Assembly: GCA_029378245.1 (NCBI GenBank)
Contig: JARKIF010000018.1
Location: forward strand, 1,178,001 to 1,242,000
Reading direction: 5' to 3'
DNA length: 64,000 nt
Source of the DNA: Roridomyces roridus
Taxonomy: Eukaryota; Basidiomycota; Agaricomycetes; Agaricales; Mycenaceae
Part shown: one piece after another, positions 22,370 through 34,115 of the stretch
How the letters are laid out: every line of letters starts with the position of its first letter
Numbering within the stretch: the stretch's first letter is position 1
Program-made: the position numbers and the translations under genes
Notes under the pieces: generated by a model
What the model was told of the DNA's origin: nothing
Databases searched by the model: none
What the model saw: the letters and a program-made list of their open reading frames with translations, nothing else

Positions 22370-23864
22370 CGGCTGACTGTCGCTTAACGCATCACATCAG
22401 CAGGGTCTTCCGGGTTTCCATAACAAGCTGTCACAAGCGAAATTGTGGCCACAGTTGCAGCGGGTGGTGGTGGTCGGAGTCAGGGATGGGCGGTACCGTG
22501 ATCCGAGGGCCCGATCAAGCATTCAGCTGAGGGAGTTGATGGCATCTGAGTGCGCCGGACCGGCAAACCAAGCCCTCCCGCAGTCAGCTCACGTTTTGGC
22601 GGCGTATCAGATCGTCGTTGGATTGTCGAGCAGGGCGATAATTCGCACATTCTCAGCCAGCATTTCAGGATATTTTGCGCTTCCGTTTCACATCGGCACA
22701 TTCCAATACTTAGTCAGGTACTTGATATTACCCTGGGCCTGGTCCAGCTCAAACGATCAGAGATCTTGGCGCACAGGCGCTCCGTGCCGTTCCGATGTCG
22801 GGTCGGGGAACCGATTACCATCAATGGCGTGGTGGGTGGGTACTAGACCCATTGCAGCGGCCTTCTAATACAACCGTGATCAACCCCTGATCTTTTTTTT
22901 GACCACCGCAGCACTCATGTCAGGGAGCATCTGTCGACCGACTAAGCCGGGACTTGGACCGTGGGTCCGCGGCAAATGCACCCAAGGACTCCACTACTTA
23001 TTTGTAACTACTAAATTTTCCCAACTCGGGTGACGATACCTACCGAGCTGTTCTCCGGTGGCGGGACGAAACAGTGAACACTGGTGGTTTCAAACGTGAA
23101 CCGTGGGAATTTGGGAAACTTGGTGGGGATGGCTCCGGCAAACCGGTGTGTCGTTCGGCCAACCAGTGGACCCAACATTACGACTTCTCGAGATCTAAAT
23201 GGGGCTGCATTCTCCTCTCCCAGTTTCAACCAACCATGCACGTAAGAGGCATTATTTCCTGGTCCCTGGTTCCATGTGGCCGGGTGGAAGGAATTTGAAA
23301 CAAGAAAGAGGTCGGACCTTCAGCCTGATCGACACATTGCAACTGGCGGTACTGGCCAGTGGGGCAGTTGAATGCACCATTCCTAGCCGCTAGAGCAAAT
23401 TGGTTCCCCAAGTCTCCGTGCTCCGCGGTACGAAGCCATTTGCACTGCAAGGACACTGAACAAATTAATTCACGAGCGCCGCCGCCCTTCGCTGACGTGG
23501 GTCCACCAGTTACTTGTATTCTACCCTGGGTATCAGACTGATAACAAGACAAAATTAGCCGGCGTGCGAACAAAGTGAGTCGAAATCCATCAGCATGAGC
23601 CTGAGGCCGCTTGGCGGGTATTGCCTCTTGGCCTTCGCTCCACTGATTCCACTACGTACTTACTTGCTACTTACGCACACTTTTTTGTATAAACATCAGA
23701 GTCACCATCATCTGAATGCTAGAATCCAACCTCGACCGTGGGAAGTATCAAACAGGGATTGATGCACTGTCCCGATGGCGCCGGCTTTTCTCAACTGCTG
23801 TAGTTTAGCAGATGCCGGGTCCGACTCGGATGTGGGGACGTCCGTGGAGAGCACGGAGAAGTAT

Positions 23865-25219
23865 GTTATTGCAGTTTGCATAAGAGTTGGCACATCATGA
23901 TTTGATGCCGTGCCGCGCACCCGGGTACCCATCAAAGATTGCCCCGTATCTCGGCAACCACAGCACCCACCGGCATGGTTTTACTACGTAAATTCATCGT
24001 TTTGAACGCTCGAATTTTAGAGTACATCAGAACAACAAAATTCCAATTTTATGTTTGAACCTAAACTCCCGGCTCTTGGATTTTCCTGCGAGAACGTGGG
24101 CCTCAATCAACAGGGTCTCAACACAAAAAGAGGTCAGAATAGACCCCTCAACACCCTCCCGGGGTCAGATCTATTTTACAGTACGGGTATCGGCGCCAGT
24201 GCGGGTCGGATCACAAAGATGATCCGTGCTGACGCGTCTGCCTCTTCTCTTCTCGCTCCTCCCTTGACAAGCCCCCGAAGCCATGCCCGGGAACGCCGCC
24301 ATACCCCTCGAACGTGAATAGGCTGCCGAAGGCGTCGTGAATGCACCGGAAACCAACACATGCTCCGTCACCAGTAGTAGTCGGGTTTTGAGGATTCAGA
24401 CGGAAAGGCTGGGAGAGCTGGGCCACAAGTAGAGACAGGGATGGGCATGGACGAGATTTCTTGGTGTCTGGCACATTATGGTGCGTCGGCCAACCCCCTG
24501 ACTCCGTTCATTGTCCCTGACTTTTGAGCCTGTGCCACGGCGCCTCCGAGTCAAGTCACCGATTCAGCCTCGATGCAGCCTAGAAAACGCCGCCATGAAC
24601 AGCCCTCCCACCCCAAGGCCATTCTCTGAGGCCTGTATGTCGGCCCCTTTCACTCGACAAACCCAGCTGGATACCGTATGACGCCTACGACCCATGTCTC
24701 GAGCTACGCCGTTGCCGCCCTCTTCTGTACCCCTAGCCCCGCCGACTGCGATGCCACCTGCCTCTGCGCGTCTTCCCGGTCCTACTCCCCACTGGTCCGT
24801 GCTCTCCATGTGGGTGGATGACGCGTCAGGACGTGTAGTGCATCGAGGTGGATCACGATCATGATGTCTGTGACTCGACTCCTTCTACTGTCTGTAGTAT
24901 GACTCCGATGAATTCACACTTTGGGGAGGGAGTTCAGGGGCCTATTCCGAGTCCTTTTTGTGTTTGAATCGCGTCGATTGAGGTGCGCGTTCTTGCAGGA
25001 AAATTCATACACCGGGAGTTTAGGTTCAAACAAAAACTTGAAATTCCGTTGGGCCTATGTCCTCATAAAATAGGGCCTCGAGAAAGATGAATTTAGGTGG
25101 TCAAACCAGAGCATTAGGTGCCGTGGTTGCTGAGATACAAGGCAATCCCTGATGCCTGCCGGATGCGCGGCAAATGATCAAATCACTGATGTGCCAACTT
25201 TTATGCAAACAGCAATAAC
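23865..25219. mobile_element. Foldback element, 1,355 bp with 232-bp inverted arms
   Basis: The arms 23865-24096 and 24988-25219 are inverted copies of equal length at roughly 70-85% identity by eye (outer bases GTTATTGC, inner AACCTAAACTCCCGG). The centre has short open frames on the minus strand (24211-24474, 24564-24809) but no transposase I recognise. The matching site in copy A (about 14495-14517) lacks it. I could not settle a target duplication. Confidence 0.75.
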
Positions 25220-25484
25220 AATGATCGGATCCCCGCCGCGCCAAGCAGTTGGAACTACGCCCAAAAGGGCTTCTCGGATGCCTGGTGTCATTGTGCCCTG
25301 CGAGTAGGTTGGGAACTTGTCGCTGGATAAGTAGCATGAACAAGGCAGTATCCAGTCTATGCAGACAACATATTATTTGCATGGTGTTGACCACGGAGTA
25401 CTCGTTTGATCGCCATGTTGGATGGGATTATGCCTACTGCGACAGAAATAGTTGTGACCAGATTCCAATTACGCAAAAGCGCTT

Positions 25485-25897
25485 CCACTCGACCTCAACG
25501 TCGCCGTACCCACTGGTCATCTGCCCCATTACCCATGGCCGTCGCAAACCTCTCAACGCAACAGTGACCTTGGTTTATTCACGTATACAAGCGCTGTATA
25601 CGAGCCCGCCGAGTGTCAGGCGCAGCCCTATCCATGGCCGACATCATTTTATCCCACTGCGGACCATGAGCTCTACGCGGCACCGGGGCTCGGGTACCCC
25701 ATGGAGGGGCATGGTCCTGAAGGAATTTCGAATCTCTCTCTCTACGAGCGGTAAGCGCCGTCGCCGTTTAGACTTTGGTACCCACTCATTATACGGACCC
25801 GTGTAGAACTGGAGGATATCAATGCAACTGCCGCGGTACGGGACCGTGTCTCTGCGGGTCGATGTTGAGTGGAGGATACGGGTTGGGGCAGTGGTGA
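25485..25897 (+). pseudogene. Zn2Cys6 paralog P2, DNA-binding half deleted
   Basis: Matches P1 from about its residue 155 on: YPWPTSFYPTADHELY, GPEGISNLSLYER, a 53-bp intron (GTAAGC..GTGTAG), then TGGYQCNCRGTGPCLCG and GLGQW-stop. The first exon and the zinc cluster are absent. The short intron shows what P1 intron 2 looked like before its transposon insertion. All four Cys of the tail motif remain. Confidence 0.75.
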
Positions 25898-26558
25898 ATT
25901 TTACACCTCACACTGAATCGTGGAGTCGAGCGCCTTTGAGCAGAGTGGCAGTGGGAACGCCAACGTGAGCAAGACAAACTATGATACTGTCTCTTCATAC
26001 ATAAATTATAATATACATACCACCTTGTATTGTATCCTATGAATGCATGAAACCAAATACCACCCACTGACTGACGGCGCGCAGCCAAGGGAAGAAGTTA
26101 ATTCATTGTGCTGGTTCAACGAACACGAGCAGGTTTTAAGCGCTGTCAGCCTGTTCTGATGCACTCGAGCGATGAAAGATTACCTGGGGTGGGCGCCCGG
26201 CCGTTCGGAGTATCCATTTCAGCGAACGCATTCCTGATACAATGATATCGACTCATGACGGGTGTTGAATTTAACTATCCGTCGACATACCGACGATTCT
26301 CATGGTTCACCATCCGAGCGCCTGTCTGCCAAGGTCGTTTGAACTGGACCGGGGTACATGTGATGGCTGGTTTGCCGGTGTCGATGAGAAGAGGCAACCC
26401 AAAATGAATATTTGCCACCCATTGGCAGTACTTTCGACATCGGCATGACATTGATAGCTGCGAGGCATTCTCAACCGTGTGAAACACCGTTCAATGATGG
26501 CAATATTCGTAGAACATCAACCACCCTGGGCTACTCCAATGTGCCGCCCAAATAACAT

Positions 26559-26643
26559 GGCCGCCTGGCGAAATGGCATCGCGTCTGACTACGAAGATTC
26601 CTTTGTAATCAGGAGATTGCAGGTTCGACCCCTGCGGTGGTCA
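26559..26643 (+). tRNA. tRNA-Arg(ACG) with 13-nt intron, copy 2
   Basis: Same exon sequence as the copy at 9228. The intron (AGATTCCTTTGTA) differs. T4 follows within 10 nt and T8 about 30 nt on. It lies tail to tail with a decayed PPAY gene that ends 10 bp away. Confidence 0.9.
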
Positions 26644-26653
26644 TGGATTTTGT

Positions 26654-27650
26654 TTATTTGCCTACGTTTGATTTTTTTTCTGCACTCCAGGTCCAATGTA
26701 CTTCACTCCTCGTTCCATAGGCAGTGTCCATATGTATCCGTCGGTTATACGCCGGAGGCAAGCCGTCTCCGTCGCCAGATGATCCGGACTGCCCCTGCCG
26801 TTGAACATGCATGTTCTCCCTCAGCTGCCTGCGCTCCTCCATCTTTTGACTTATCACCGGGCCCGGGACGCTTGGAGGCGGGATTCCAGTAAGTTCGGAC
26901 TTTTCCGAGCGCTCTCTCGGTTGGTTGAAAAATGGTTCTACGCCCCCTATCGAAGGGTCGGCACGGTCGCCGCAGCGGCGAGTCAACGGCGGCGGCCCTG
27001 GAGGAAGAGAACAGTGCACATGATACTCATGATAGCTCCTGTTAAAGCACCGATGAACGCCGGGGTTGATGTAGCTCTGGAGTGCTCTGGTTCGGGAGAA
27101 GCACTGGAGAATGGTCATGTTTAGCAGCTGAACCTGCTTGTTGATCCACCGTGACCTGGGCATAATCAAACAATGTGCTGTCCGCTGACGACCATTGCAT
27201 CGTGTGTCGGACGCTTGGGTCGAGCTCGGTGGCCGAAAAAAACAAAGAGTTGTACACATGTGACATAATGGGACCCGGAATAAAAATGAACGCTGTTCAT
27301 TGACGATCGTTCTGCATCTCAAAGGAGATGGTAGAGGTGGGGTTGCCTACCATGTCGATCCCGTAAATATACACCGCAACGCCTGAACTCTTGAGGGTGA
27401 GCCAAATATCAGATATCAGGCGACACTCACCTTGGAAGGAAAAACTACCAGAGAGGGAGGTGCCGTCATGCCGAATGGTGTTGTGTTGTATGCCAGAGCT
27501 GGATTTGGTTGGGCGAGGCAGGCAGAGCAGGGGTTTGTAGGTGTCACCGAGTTCCAGGCGGAGCCTAAAAAATTCCAATAGGTCCCATCTGCATCGTCGA
27601 TCGTCAAATTCATGCCAGCCGAATTTGATTAGGACGGAAGGGCAGGACGT
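26654..27650 (-). pseudogene. PPAY membrane-protein family, frameshifted copy
   Basis: Family pieces in order on the minus strand: MNLTIDDADGTYWNF, NTIRHDGTSLSGSFSFQG, VAVYIYGIDMVGN, VYNSLFFSATELDPS, LFDYAQVTVDQQ, then a degenerate helix region and GLPPAYNRR. A stop lies in the signal-peptide region and at least three frame changes are needed. The usual stop after PPAY is lost and the frame runs about 27 codons further. Confidence 0.7.
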
Positions 27651-28639
27651 GACAAAGGGACGGTAAGCGTTTGAGGGTATTCTGTGCCCATGACCCTGCG
27701 CTTCAAGTCTCTTTATGTAAACATGAACTAGTGGCGCTATCGATGTGAAAGATGCGGGAGTGGATCTCCTTGAATGAAACAAGATGCGCTCAGGCTCATT
27801 TGACACGGAGAATGATATTCATCAAACACCAATGCGCCACTGCATGCTGATGACCTCTGAAGACCATGTGCACCCGGGCCCTGAGACCGGCAGATGCTGA
27901 TTTGCAGCAGTGGATGAACGTTGAACCACCTCCGCTGCCACGCCTAACGGGCAGCGAGCAGCGAACCGGTACTCAGCTCGCCACTAGCGATTTCACATGT
28001 AACGTTTTCTGAACTTGCCATCCAGAGCACTCCAAGAGCACTCGCAACGAGCGGTAACTGAGGCAGCCACATAGATTGTGAGCGCCGCTGGGACGTTGCG
28101 CACCCATTCGGTATTCAGGCGTGATGAAGGGATGTGGATTCCAAATAGACGGACTTGGATAAGAGTTCATACTTAGAACTTTCGTTGATGCGGGATCAAA
28201 ATTTGATCTTTCCTTCTCACGGTTGAAATTTACCGTTCATCAAGTACTGCGGCCACTGGATTATGATAAGTAACAAATATCAAGTACAGGCTGGGCAATA
28301 AAAGAAGTAAATATCGTTTAATAGTCGATAACATCGATATCCGATCGCGTCCGCCGCCGCACGTGTAGAAGCCGCCAAATGAGCGCGTCGAATACGGAAT
28401 CCCGCGGTGGTTGCTGATCATGAATCTGGGGGAAGTAAATTGGTATTCAATTGGTGTATTTGTTTTGGGCTGACTCTTTCCGAATGCAAATTTCAATTAC
28501 TTCTAGCCAAGTGGTTCTGTCAGCCAAGAACGTACTCTATCCTTCAAACCGAAATGTGTGTGCGTGTTTTTTTCAACTACCATCAAGTGCTCTGTCTGGC
28601 TCGTCGAGAACCTGGGACGGATGCGAGTGCAACGCCTGC
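27651..28639. other. Intergenic, nothing recognised
   Basis: No supported gene or element on either strand. Confidence 0.35.
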
Positions 28640-28750
28640 GCTATCAAACGAGCCGATCATAAGGAGGATTTTTACGGCGGCGGACTAGCAGGGTTCGGGT
28701 TCGGCGGAGGGTTCGGCAACGGTGGCCTCGGGGACTCGCTCGTAGCGACA
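28640..28750 (+). pseudogene. Fragment of a glycine-rich gene
   Basis: DHKEDFYGGGLAGFGFGGGF then GNGGLGD matches the junction region of the secreted protein at 7834 (DPKENFFGGDRGLGGLGFG). It lacks a signal peptide and the long repeat. Up to 29158 nothing else was recognised. Confidence 0.5.
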
Positions 28751-29158
28751 TGGTACGATCTGCCTTTCTCCCTTCCATCCTCCACATCCTCCATTGCTCA
28801 CAACCAACAACATCCAATTCCGCGGTACCTCCTTCCTCCGTGGGCGGCGTTTCAGACAGCTGTTCTGTCCTAGCGGGTGAACATTGTCGGCGAGCTTTGT
28901 ATCCTCGAGGAAACGAGTGGCTTGGAAGAAGTTGGGACTCGATGGAGGACTTGGGCGCGGTGGATTCGGTTTTGATCATGATGCGCGGCGGTGAAACCAC
29001 CCGGCAACGGCGACTGCAATCTTGGGTCTGCGGTCTCTTTCTGTACTAGACTACTACTAGTGTGTATAATGAGGTGTCCATGAATACAAATCATAACTTA
29101 TCTACAAAAATGGCTACAAGTGTCCGAGTCCCAGTCCATGATACGTCCGAGTCTGTCT

Positions 29159-29961
29159 TCAATAAAAGTATTCCCTGCCGAATCCACAGACACACGATCC
29201 TGATGCACGAGCACAGGTATTACACCTCCCGCTCCTACCAAGTCGGACAGTCCAGGTCAGTTCAAATTTAGTCACCTCCGAAATAGCACTCACGGGAAAT
29301 AGATTTCAGTCGACGTCTCCACAGCCATTCGGAGAGTGTAGGAATTATTCAGAAATTGGATGTATGGCGAGTCGGTGGGTGTGGAGTAGGGTTGGGATGC
29401 AGAGGTTGGGTGATAATTGTAATTGTATTCCAGTGGTACGTTCCAGGCAGTTTGCGGGTACGAATACTCGTACTCGTATGTAGGAATTTGTTGTTGCTGC
29501 TGCTGGCTATGCGGCACAGCTGCAGCTCCGGGAAAATCCAGGGTGGGACCAGATGGCTTTGAGCCTGATTTAGATTGGTGGTGATGTGTTGGAGGAGGGG
29601 TGACGTTGGGAGACGGCGAGGGAGAGGAGCTGCAGCTCGAACTCGAACGTGAACTCGGGTTCGGACTCGGACTCGACGCCGCCCGGCCGGATTCCTCTGC
29701 GACAGAGATGTATTCGCAGGCAAGGTTCCGATGCGAGCATCGATCGCACGGATTGTCGTATCCGTTAATCGCGTTGCACTGTTCAAAAAGTGAGTGCTTG
29801 TTTCTTTCAAGTGGAAATCCATGGCATCATACCCTGACTCTGCGTTTCCGACAACCGAGACAAGCCATGAGAGCCCTCTTTCGGGCGAGTACAAAAGGCT
29901 TTTGCGGGCTCGACCCCGAGTCGGAGGGAGGGAGAAATATGAGTGGCACTGGCTGGGACAT
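29159..29961 (-). CDS. Zn2Cys6 protein with C-terminal Cys motif, paralog P3 (intact)
   Basis: Exons 29961-29833, 29778-29294 and 29234-29159 give exactly 229 residues. The zinc cluster reads ACLGCRKRRVR then, after a phase-0 intron, CNAINGYDNPCDRC and SHRNLACEYISVAEE: C-x2-C-x6-C-x9-C-x2-C-x6-C. The middle is rich in Ser/Pro, then Gln/Tyr (HSQQQQQQIPTYEYEYSYP). The last exon codes SGRCNTCARASGSCVCG and ends FGREYFY. It starts at MSQPVPLIFLPPS; a second possible start is MACLGC. A TATA box lies 60 bp upstream. The likely role is a nuclear DNA-binding regulator; metal sensing by the tail is inferred. Confidence 0.82.
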
Positions 29962-30019
29962 GATTCAGATTGAGCTGGGAGCTGAAGCTGACACCAGACG
30001 AGGCACCATGGCGCGTTGG

Positions 30020-30026
30020 ATTTATA
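30020..30026 (-). promoter_or_regulatory. TATA box of P3
   Basis: TATAAAT on the minus strand, about 60 bp upstream of the ATG at 29961. Confidence 0.5.
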
Positions 30027-30762
30027 GACCTCGGGAGATTCAATATAACGCCTTTAGAGCGGGGCCAACGGCACCGGGTTAGTTGCTGTCGTAACTAGGT
30101 TATAATTAAAAAGCAGTGGCCACACGCACCTGATTGATGGAAGTGAATGCGAGGTCCGAAAGCGAACGATGCTCAAAAGTGGTTGTTTTGGAGGTATCCC
30201 ACGTATGATAAAGCCCCAAGGCTTACCGCTAGACCCGAACCTGGTGTACCTAGGACTTGTCGATAGTAAACAGACTGGTTACGAGTTAGCGAGGCGACTC
30301 TCGAAACTTGACCCAACGCAAATTGCGACCTGATCGAGATTCGAGACTGGTCTGTTGCCAGGCTGGATAATGGAAAGCCGCGATGAGGCTGATCAAGCAC
30401 TGTGGGCTTTTCAGGCCAGTTTCCATTTTTGGCTGTCGAAGAAGCGGTAGGCCCTCAGACTGTCCGAATGAAGTGGAGAAACTGTTTCAGCTCCGATGAC
30501 CGAGAAACCGAGAAGAGGACTCCGAGGTGGTGATTCCGATCGGCGAGGGAAGTTGTCAAGAGGTTGTGGTAAGTAATACGGACCGGGCGGCCCACTGGTC
30601 GGAGATGGTTGTTCGGCGACTGTGTTTCCCTGGGTGAGGAAAGGCTTGGTTTCAGAGATCTGGAATGACTTTTGATGAGGATGCATGAGTCTCAACGCAC
30701 TTCAAGGCCACCTTGAATTCGAGAGGACGAGTCGGATTCAAGGAGTCATAAGGTGCAAAGAT

Positions 30763-31476
30763 CTAGGGTTGCAGCGCACGCGTGCAAATGTGCTTCCTTG
30801 ACTCCTTCCCGTCGTTTGCAAGGGACGCCCAACCAGCCGAGTTTGAGGGAAAGTCTTGGATCGTTGGGTCGCGGGCTTCACGGGTGACAAAGCCGTGATG
30901 AGACATTCTTCCTGTCGTGTGAGCGATGGCTTGGTATGTGGGCGGTGCCTTCCCGCCTGCTGGCATTTCGGCTTTGAATCGCCGTGCTGTAGGTAATGGT
31001 GACAATGACATGCCTCGGGCGGGGTTTAAGCGAGGAGAGATCTCCGTTTGGGGCTTTTCAAGGTGGAGGTTTGTGGCCGTGAGTTTGAGGCCTGAGGCCT
31101 GAGACAAGATCGACTTGGATGCATATGATGATTTCCAGGGAGTGTTGGCGGCTGCTTGGTAATGGTTTCCGAGGCAGTCGGTTAGAAAATCTGGATCGTG
31201 GCATAGCACTTGAATATAGAACCGTTGAGATGAATCGCGATCCGAATCATAGAAGGACGAGGTCGGTATCATTACATATTTAAGCGATGTTTGGTCCGTG
31301 TGGGCCGAAATATTAACGATGAATGATGCGACATAGCCATCGAACGGCACGCCGGCCAACCTCCGAACCAAACGGATACTCAATTGTCTTGAGGAACTCC
31401 ACGCGTTTAACGCTTCAAATAACAGAATGAATACAGCTGCCGACCATCCGGATGTTCTGTTTAAGGCCGGAGTCAA
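30763..31476 (-). CDS. Uncharacterised ORF (Q1)
   Basis: A single open frame of 237 codons. The start (NRTSGWSAAVFILLFEALNA) could be a weak membrane segment; the rest is Ser/Ala/Thr-rich without recognised domains. A diverged copy lies at 35329-35790 in the tandem duplicate. I know no family; it may be a chance frame. 30030-30762 upstream of P3 holds nothing I recognise. Confidence 0.35.
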   Translation of the reverse strand: MTPALNRTSGWSAAVFILLFEALNAWSSSRQLSIRLVRRLAGVPFDGYVASFIVNISAHTDQTSLKYVMIPTSSFYDSDRDSSQRFYIQVLCHDPDFLTDCLGNHYQAAANTPWKSSYASKSILSQASGLKLTATNLHLEKPQTEISPRLNPARGMSLSPLPTARRFKAEMPAGGKAPPTYQAIAHTTGRMSHHGFVTREARDPTIQDFPSNSAGWASLANDGKESRKHICTRALQP

Positions 31477-31558
31477 GTCGGAGTTGAAACAAAGCCGCGG
31501 CCGCGGAGAGTCGAAAAATAAATGCAGCGGGAGGGTTACGACCTCGGACAGGTATGTA

Positions 31559-33121
31559 CACTGACTCGGAAAAAGTAATGGATCACGCGTGGTTCAAAAT
31601 TGTTTGATGCATTGCTTCACAGCCACATCACTTCTGGGCAATGTTAAGGTCTCCGAAGGAAGCTTACAGGGTCTAGTATATACCTGTAAAATATTGAGTC
31701 GCCTGACCCTCTCCTTGCTGTAGCAGAGCAATCACAAAAATGAAAGTGATCCATTTTAAAATCTGGTTTCTGTCAAATCCGTGTGTTTGATCTTTTACCT
31801 GGACTCAATGGGGCAGGTGCAACTGGAAATTGGATTGGATGATGATTTGATGTCTGTTGAGCAATTCTGGGCCCAAAAATCCGCTCTCAAGTGGGTTGGT
31901 TGTGAAGCCCTTGGTCAATGAAGTTGTGACCACTAATCCGGCAAAGGTGCCCATGGCCCGTCAGTAGTCTTTAATGAGAGGTCTTAAGCATGTATAAGGC
32001 AACTCTCCCAATACTAAGGAGTGCCCCAATTACACAGGCAAGGTGACTGTGACCACCTCACACCCTATCAGGGTCAAAGAACTTCAACCACCGTTCGGCC
32101 ACGGCCCTTTGGTGGCCTTGATCTTGAAATAGGGCCTTGCACGGTGTGAAAATCCGGCTGAAAACAGTAGATGCGGGTCACTGAATTACACCTAGAGTGT
32201 AAGAAAGGCAACTCATGCAGACGTCCATGGTGGGTGGTTGCCTGATGTTGATTTTTGCATGATCTGTATATACAGCCTGAGCAAGGAGCCTCCCAACAGC
32301 CCCTGTAAGCCATATTTCTGGGTCTTGATTGATCAGTTGTGCTCTTTGGGATTCTATGAGATGCCTAGAAGATGCACAGACTCGATGGTGTGATGGTTGA
32401 CCCTATGGGAAAATCCGGCCACAGATCAATCCTGAAAAACAACACTGTCTGGTGTCGGGGCATATATGTAGCTCTGTTCCTGTACCTGGGAGATTGGATT
32501 AATGGAGTAGAGTATCCTAGGCTTCATCCTGGTCAGTTTCTGTATGGCATTGACACTCACGACACCTGAGAACAAGTGCTGAACTTTCAACCCAATGTTC
32601 GGCTTGGCAATGAAAATTGAATGGAGGACTCTGCACATTGAATTTCCACTTTTTGAGGACAACTGAGCTTTTCTGGCATCCATGAGCTCCCACTGACAAG
32701 TTATACCATACAGGTAAGTGGTCCTGGGCACACGGGAGGATTATTTTACTGATTTCTTCATTTGATGTTTCTGAGTCCCTGAGCAGGCCGGAAGTGCACT
32801 GCTTTGGGTCACAGATGGAAGATGGGATAGTGAAGAGGAGTTGTACAACATCTTAGCTCATTTGGGCCAGTCGTTGCAGTGTTTCACGCCAAATAGCGTG
32901 GGTCAACCAAATGCAGAATAACAAATGGATCACATGTTCGCGTTTGACACACCACCGAAGCCGAACAAAGCCGATTTCGGACTCCGATTTGTACCTGCTG
33001 ATAATAGCCCTCCTAGTGCTCCTACTACACCCCACAACCAGTTTCCAATGTCCCTCCATCGGGCTTGACACTGCATCCAATTTTCAAGATTTGGTGATCC
33101 ATTACTTTTTCCGAGTCAGTG
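31559..33121. mobile_element. TA-flanked inverted-repeat element, 1,563 bp
   Basis: Perfect 28-bp terminal inverted repeats (CACTGACTCGG..AATGGATCAC) at 31559-31586 and 33094-33121, with TA on both sides. The tandem duplicate has no insert at the matching place (about 35800, GACAGGGATCAGTCTG). The interior has only short frames and no recognised transposase. The ends share CTCG..AAAAAGTAA.GG.TC with the element at 15758. Confidence 0.85.
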
Positions 33122-33402
33122 TAGGCATCTGAGTCACATCTTACATCGTTGTGAGATAAGTAGAGTCTCCGCGCCTTTCTCGGGATCCCCCCAGTGGTCG
33201 AACTTGGCTTTCCAGGTGAGGGCGTTGGAAGTGGCCAAGGTCGCACGCGGGCTACTGCCCGGAAGTCAAGAAAGCCCGTATGTGTTTTCGGGTTACTGCC
33301 CAAATTCAAGTTGAACTGGTGTTAGTCAACGAGAGAATAATTTACGAGGCTCGAGATTATACAACTCGGGTTGAAAAACAAAGAACGCAGGGTTTCACAA
33401 GT

Positions 33403-34115
33403 TCATCCCCTCCTCCGACCGCAGAAGCAGGGGCCTGCTGGGTGGCAGGTGCACCCCGATTGAACCCGACTTCTGAAAAGTTCAGTTTGCGACGAGAGTA
33501 TCACTCGAAGTCTTACTGATCATATATGACGTGGGGATGCATTTGGGCTTGATGGTAGTGCGTATTGTACGCATTGTTCCACGGAGTCCGGGACTGGAGT
33601 TGCTGTGGATAAACGGTGGTGTATATTTGGTCCGTGAAAGGCATCGTTGTCCACGATCCGTGGGTATCCTCGCAGGGAAATTCCTGGCGGCTTACATTGG
33701 GAAAGATTCGGCGTCTGTCGAAGGGGCAGATGGGTGCCATAATGCCAGGCCGGTAGTTGAGGAATCGATTGGCATTTGTCGGCTGATTTTCCGTCGAATA
33801 GTTTGGAGTGGATGAACACTCATGTGGGACGAGTGTAGGAGGCGCGATATCACCAAATCTTGTACTGGTACTAGCTGGGCTCCGTTCGGATTCTTCGGCA
33901 ACGGAAATGTATTCGCAGTCGAATTTTCTGCGAGTACATCGCTCGCAAGGCTTGTCGTATCCGTTGGTCGCTTTGCACTGTTCAAAGATCGGCAAGGAGA
34001 GGAGGATCTGGAGAGGACCAACCTTGATCTTGCGTTTGCGACAATGGATGCACGCTATGGGGGTCCGCTTGCGGAGCCCTAGAATGAAAGCAGGCTGCTT
34101 GGACATTGGGATCAT
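33403..34115 (-). CDS. Zn2Cys6 protein with C-terminal Cys motif, paralog P4 (intact)
   Basis: Exons 34115-34023, 33977-33517 and 33472-33403 give exactly 207 residues. It starts MIPMSKQPAFILGLRKRTP. Cluster: ACIHCRKRKIK, phase-0 intron, CKATNGYDKPCERC and TRRKFDCEYISVAEE, with canonical spacing. The middle is Pro/Gln/Tyr-rich. The last exon reads SGCTCHPAGPCFCGRRRG. Intron 1 is 45 nt with no in-frame stop, so unspliced mRNA would also be translatable. TATAAAAT lies only about 22 bp upstream of the ATG, so the 5' leader must be very short or the real start is the second ATG. Closest relative is P5. Confidence 0.82.

Larger units (their letters stand above)
22370..26440. repeat. Segmental duplication, copy B
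   Basis: Partner of copy A (12300-17350), same orientation, about 10 kb away. It differs from A by a foldback element at 23865-25219, a deletion matching A 14640-15440 (which removes the zinc-cluster half of the Zn2Cys6 gene), and the absence of the 872-bp element found in A. Confidence 0.75.

Noticed and set aside
30763..31476. PPTY in the Q1 frame as a further PY-motif protein
   Set aside because: Internal, in an uncharacterised frame with no helix and a decayed copy; a short motif like this occurs by chance.
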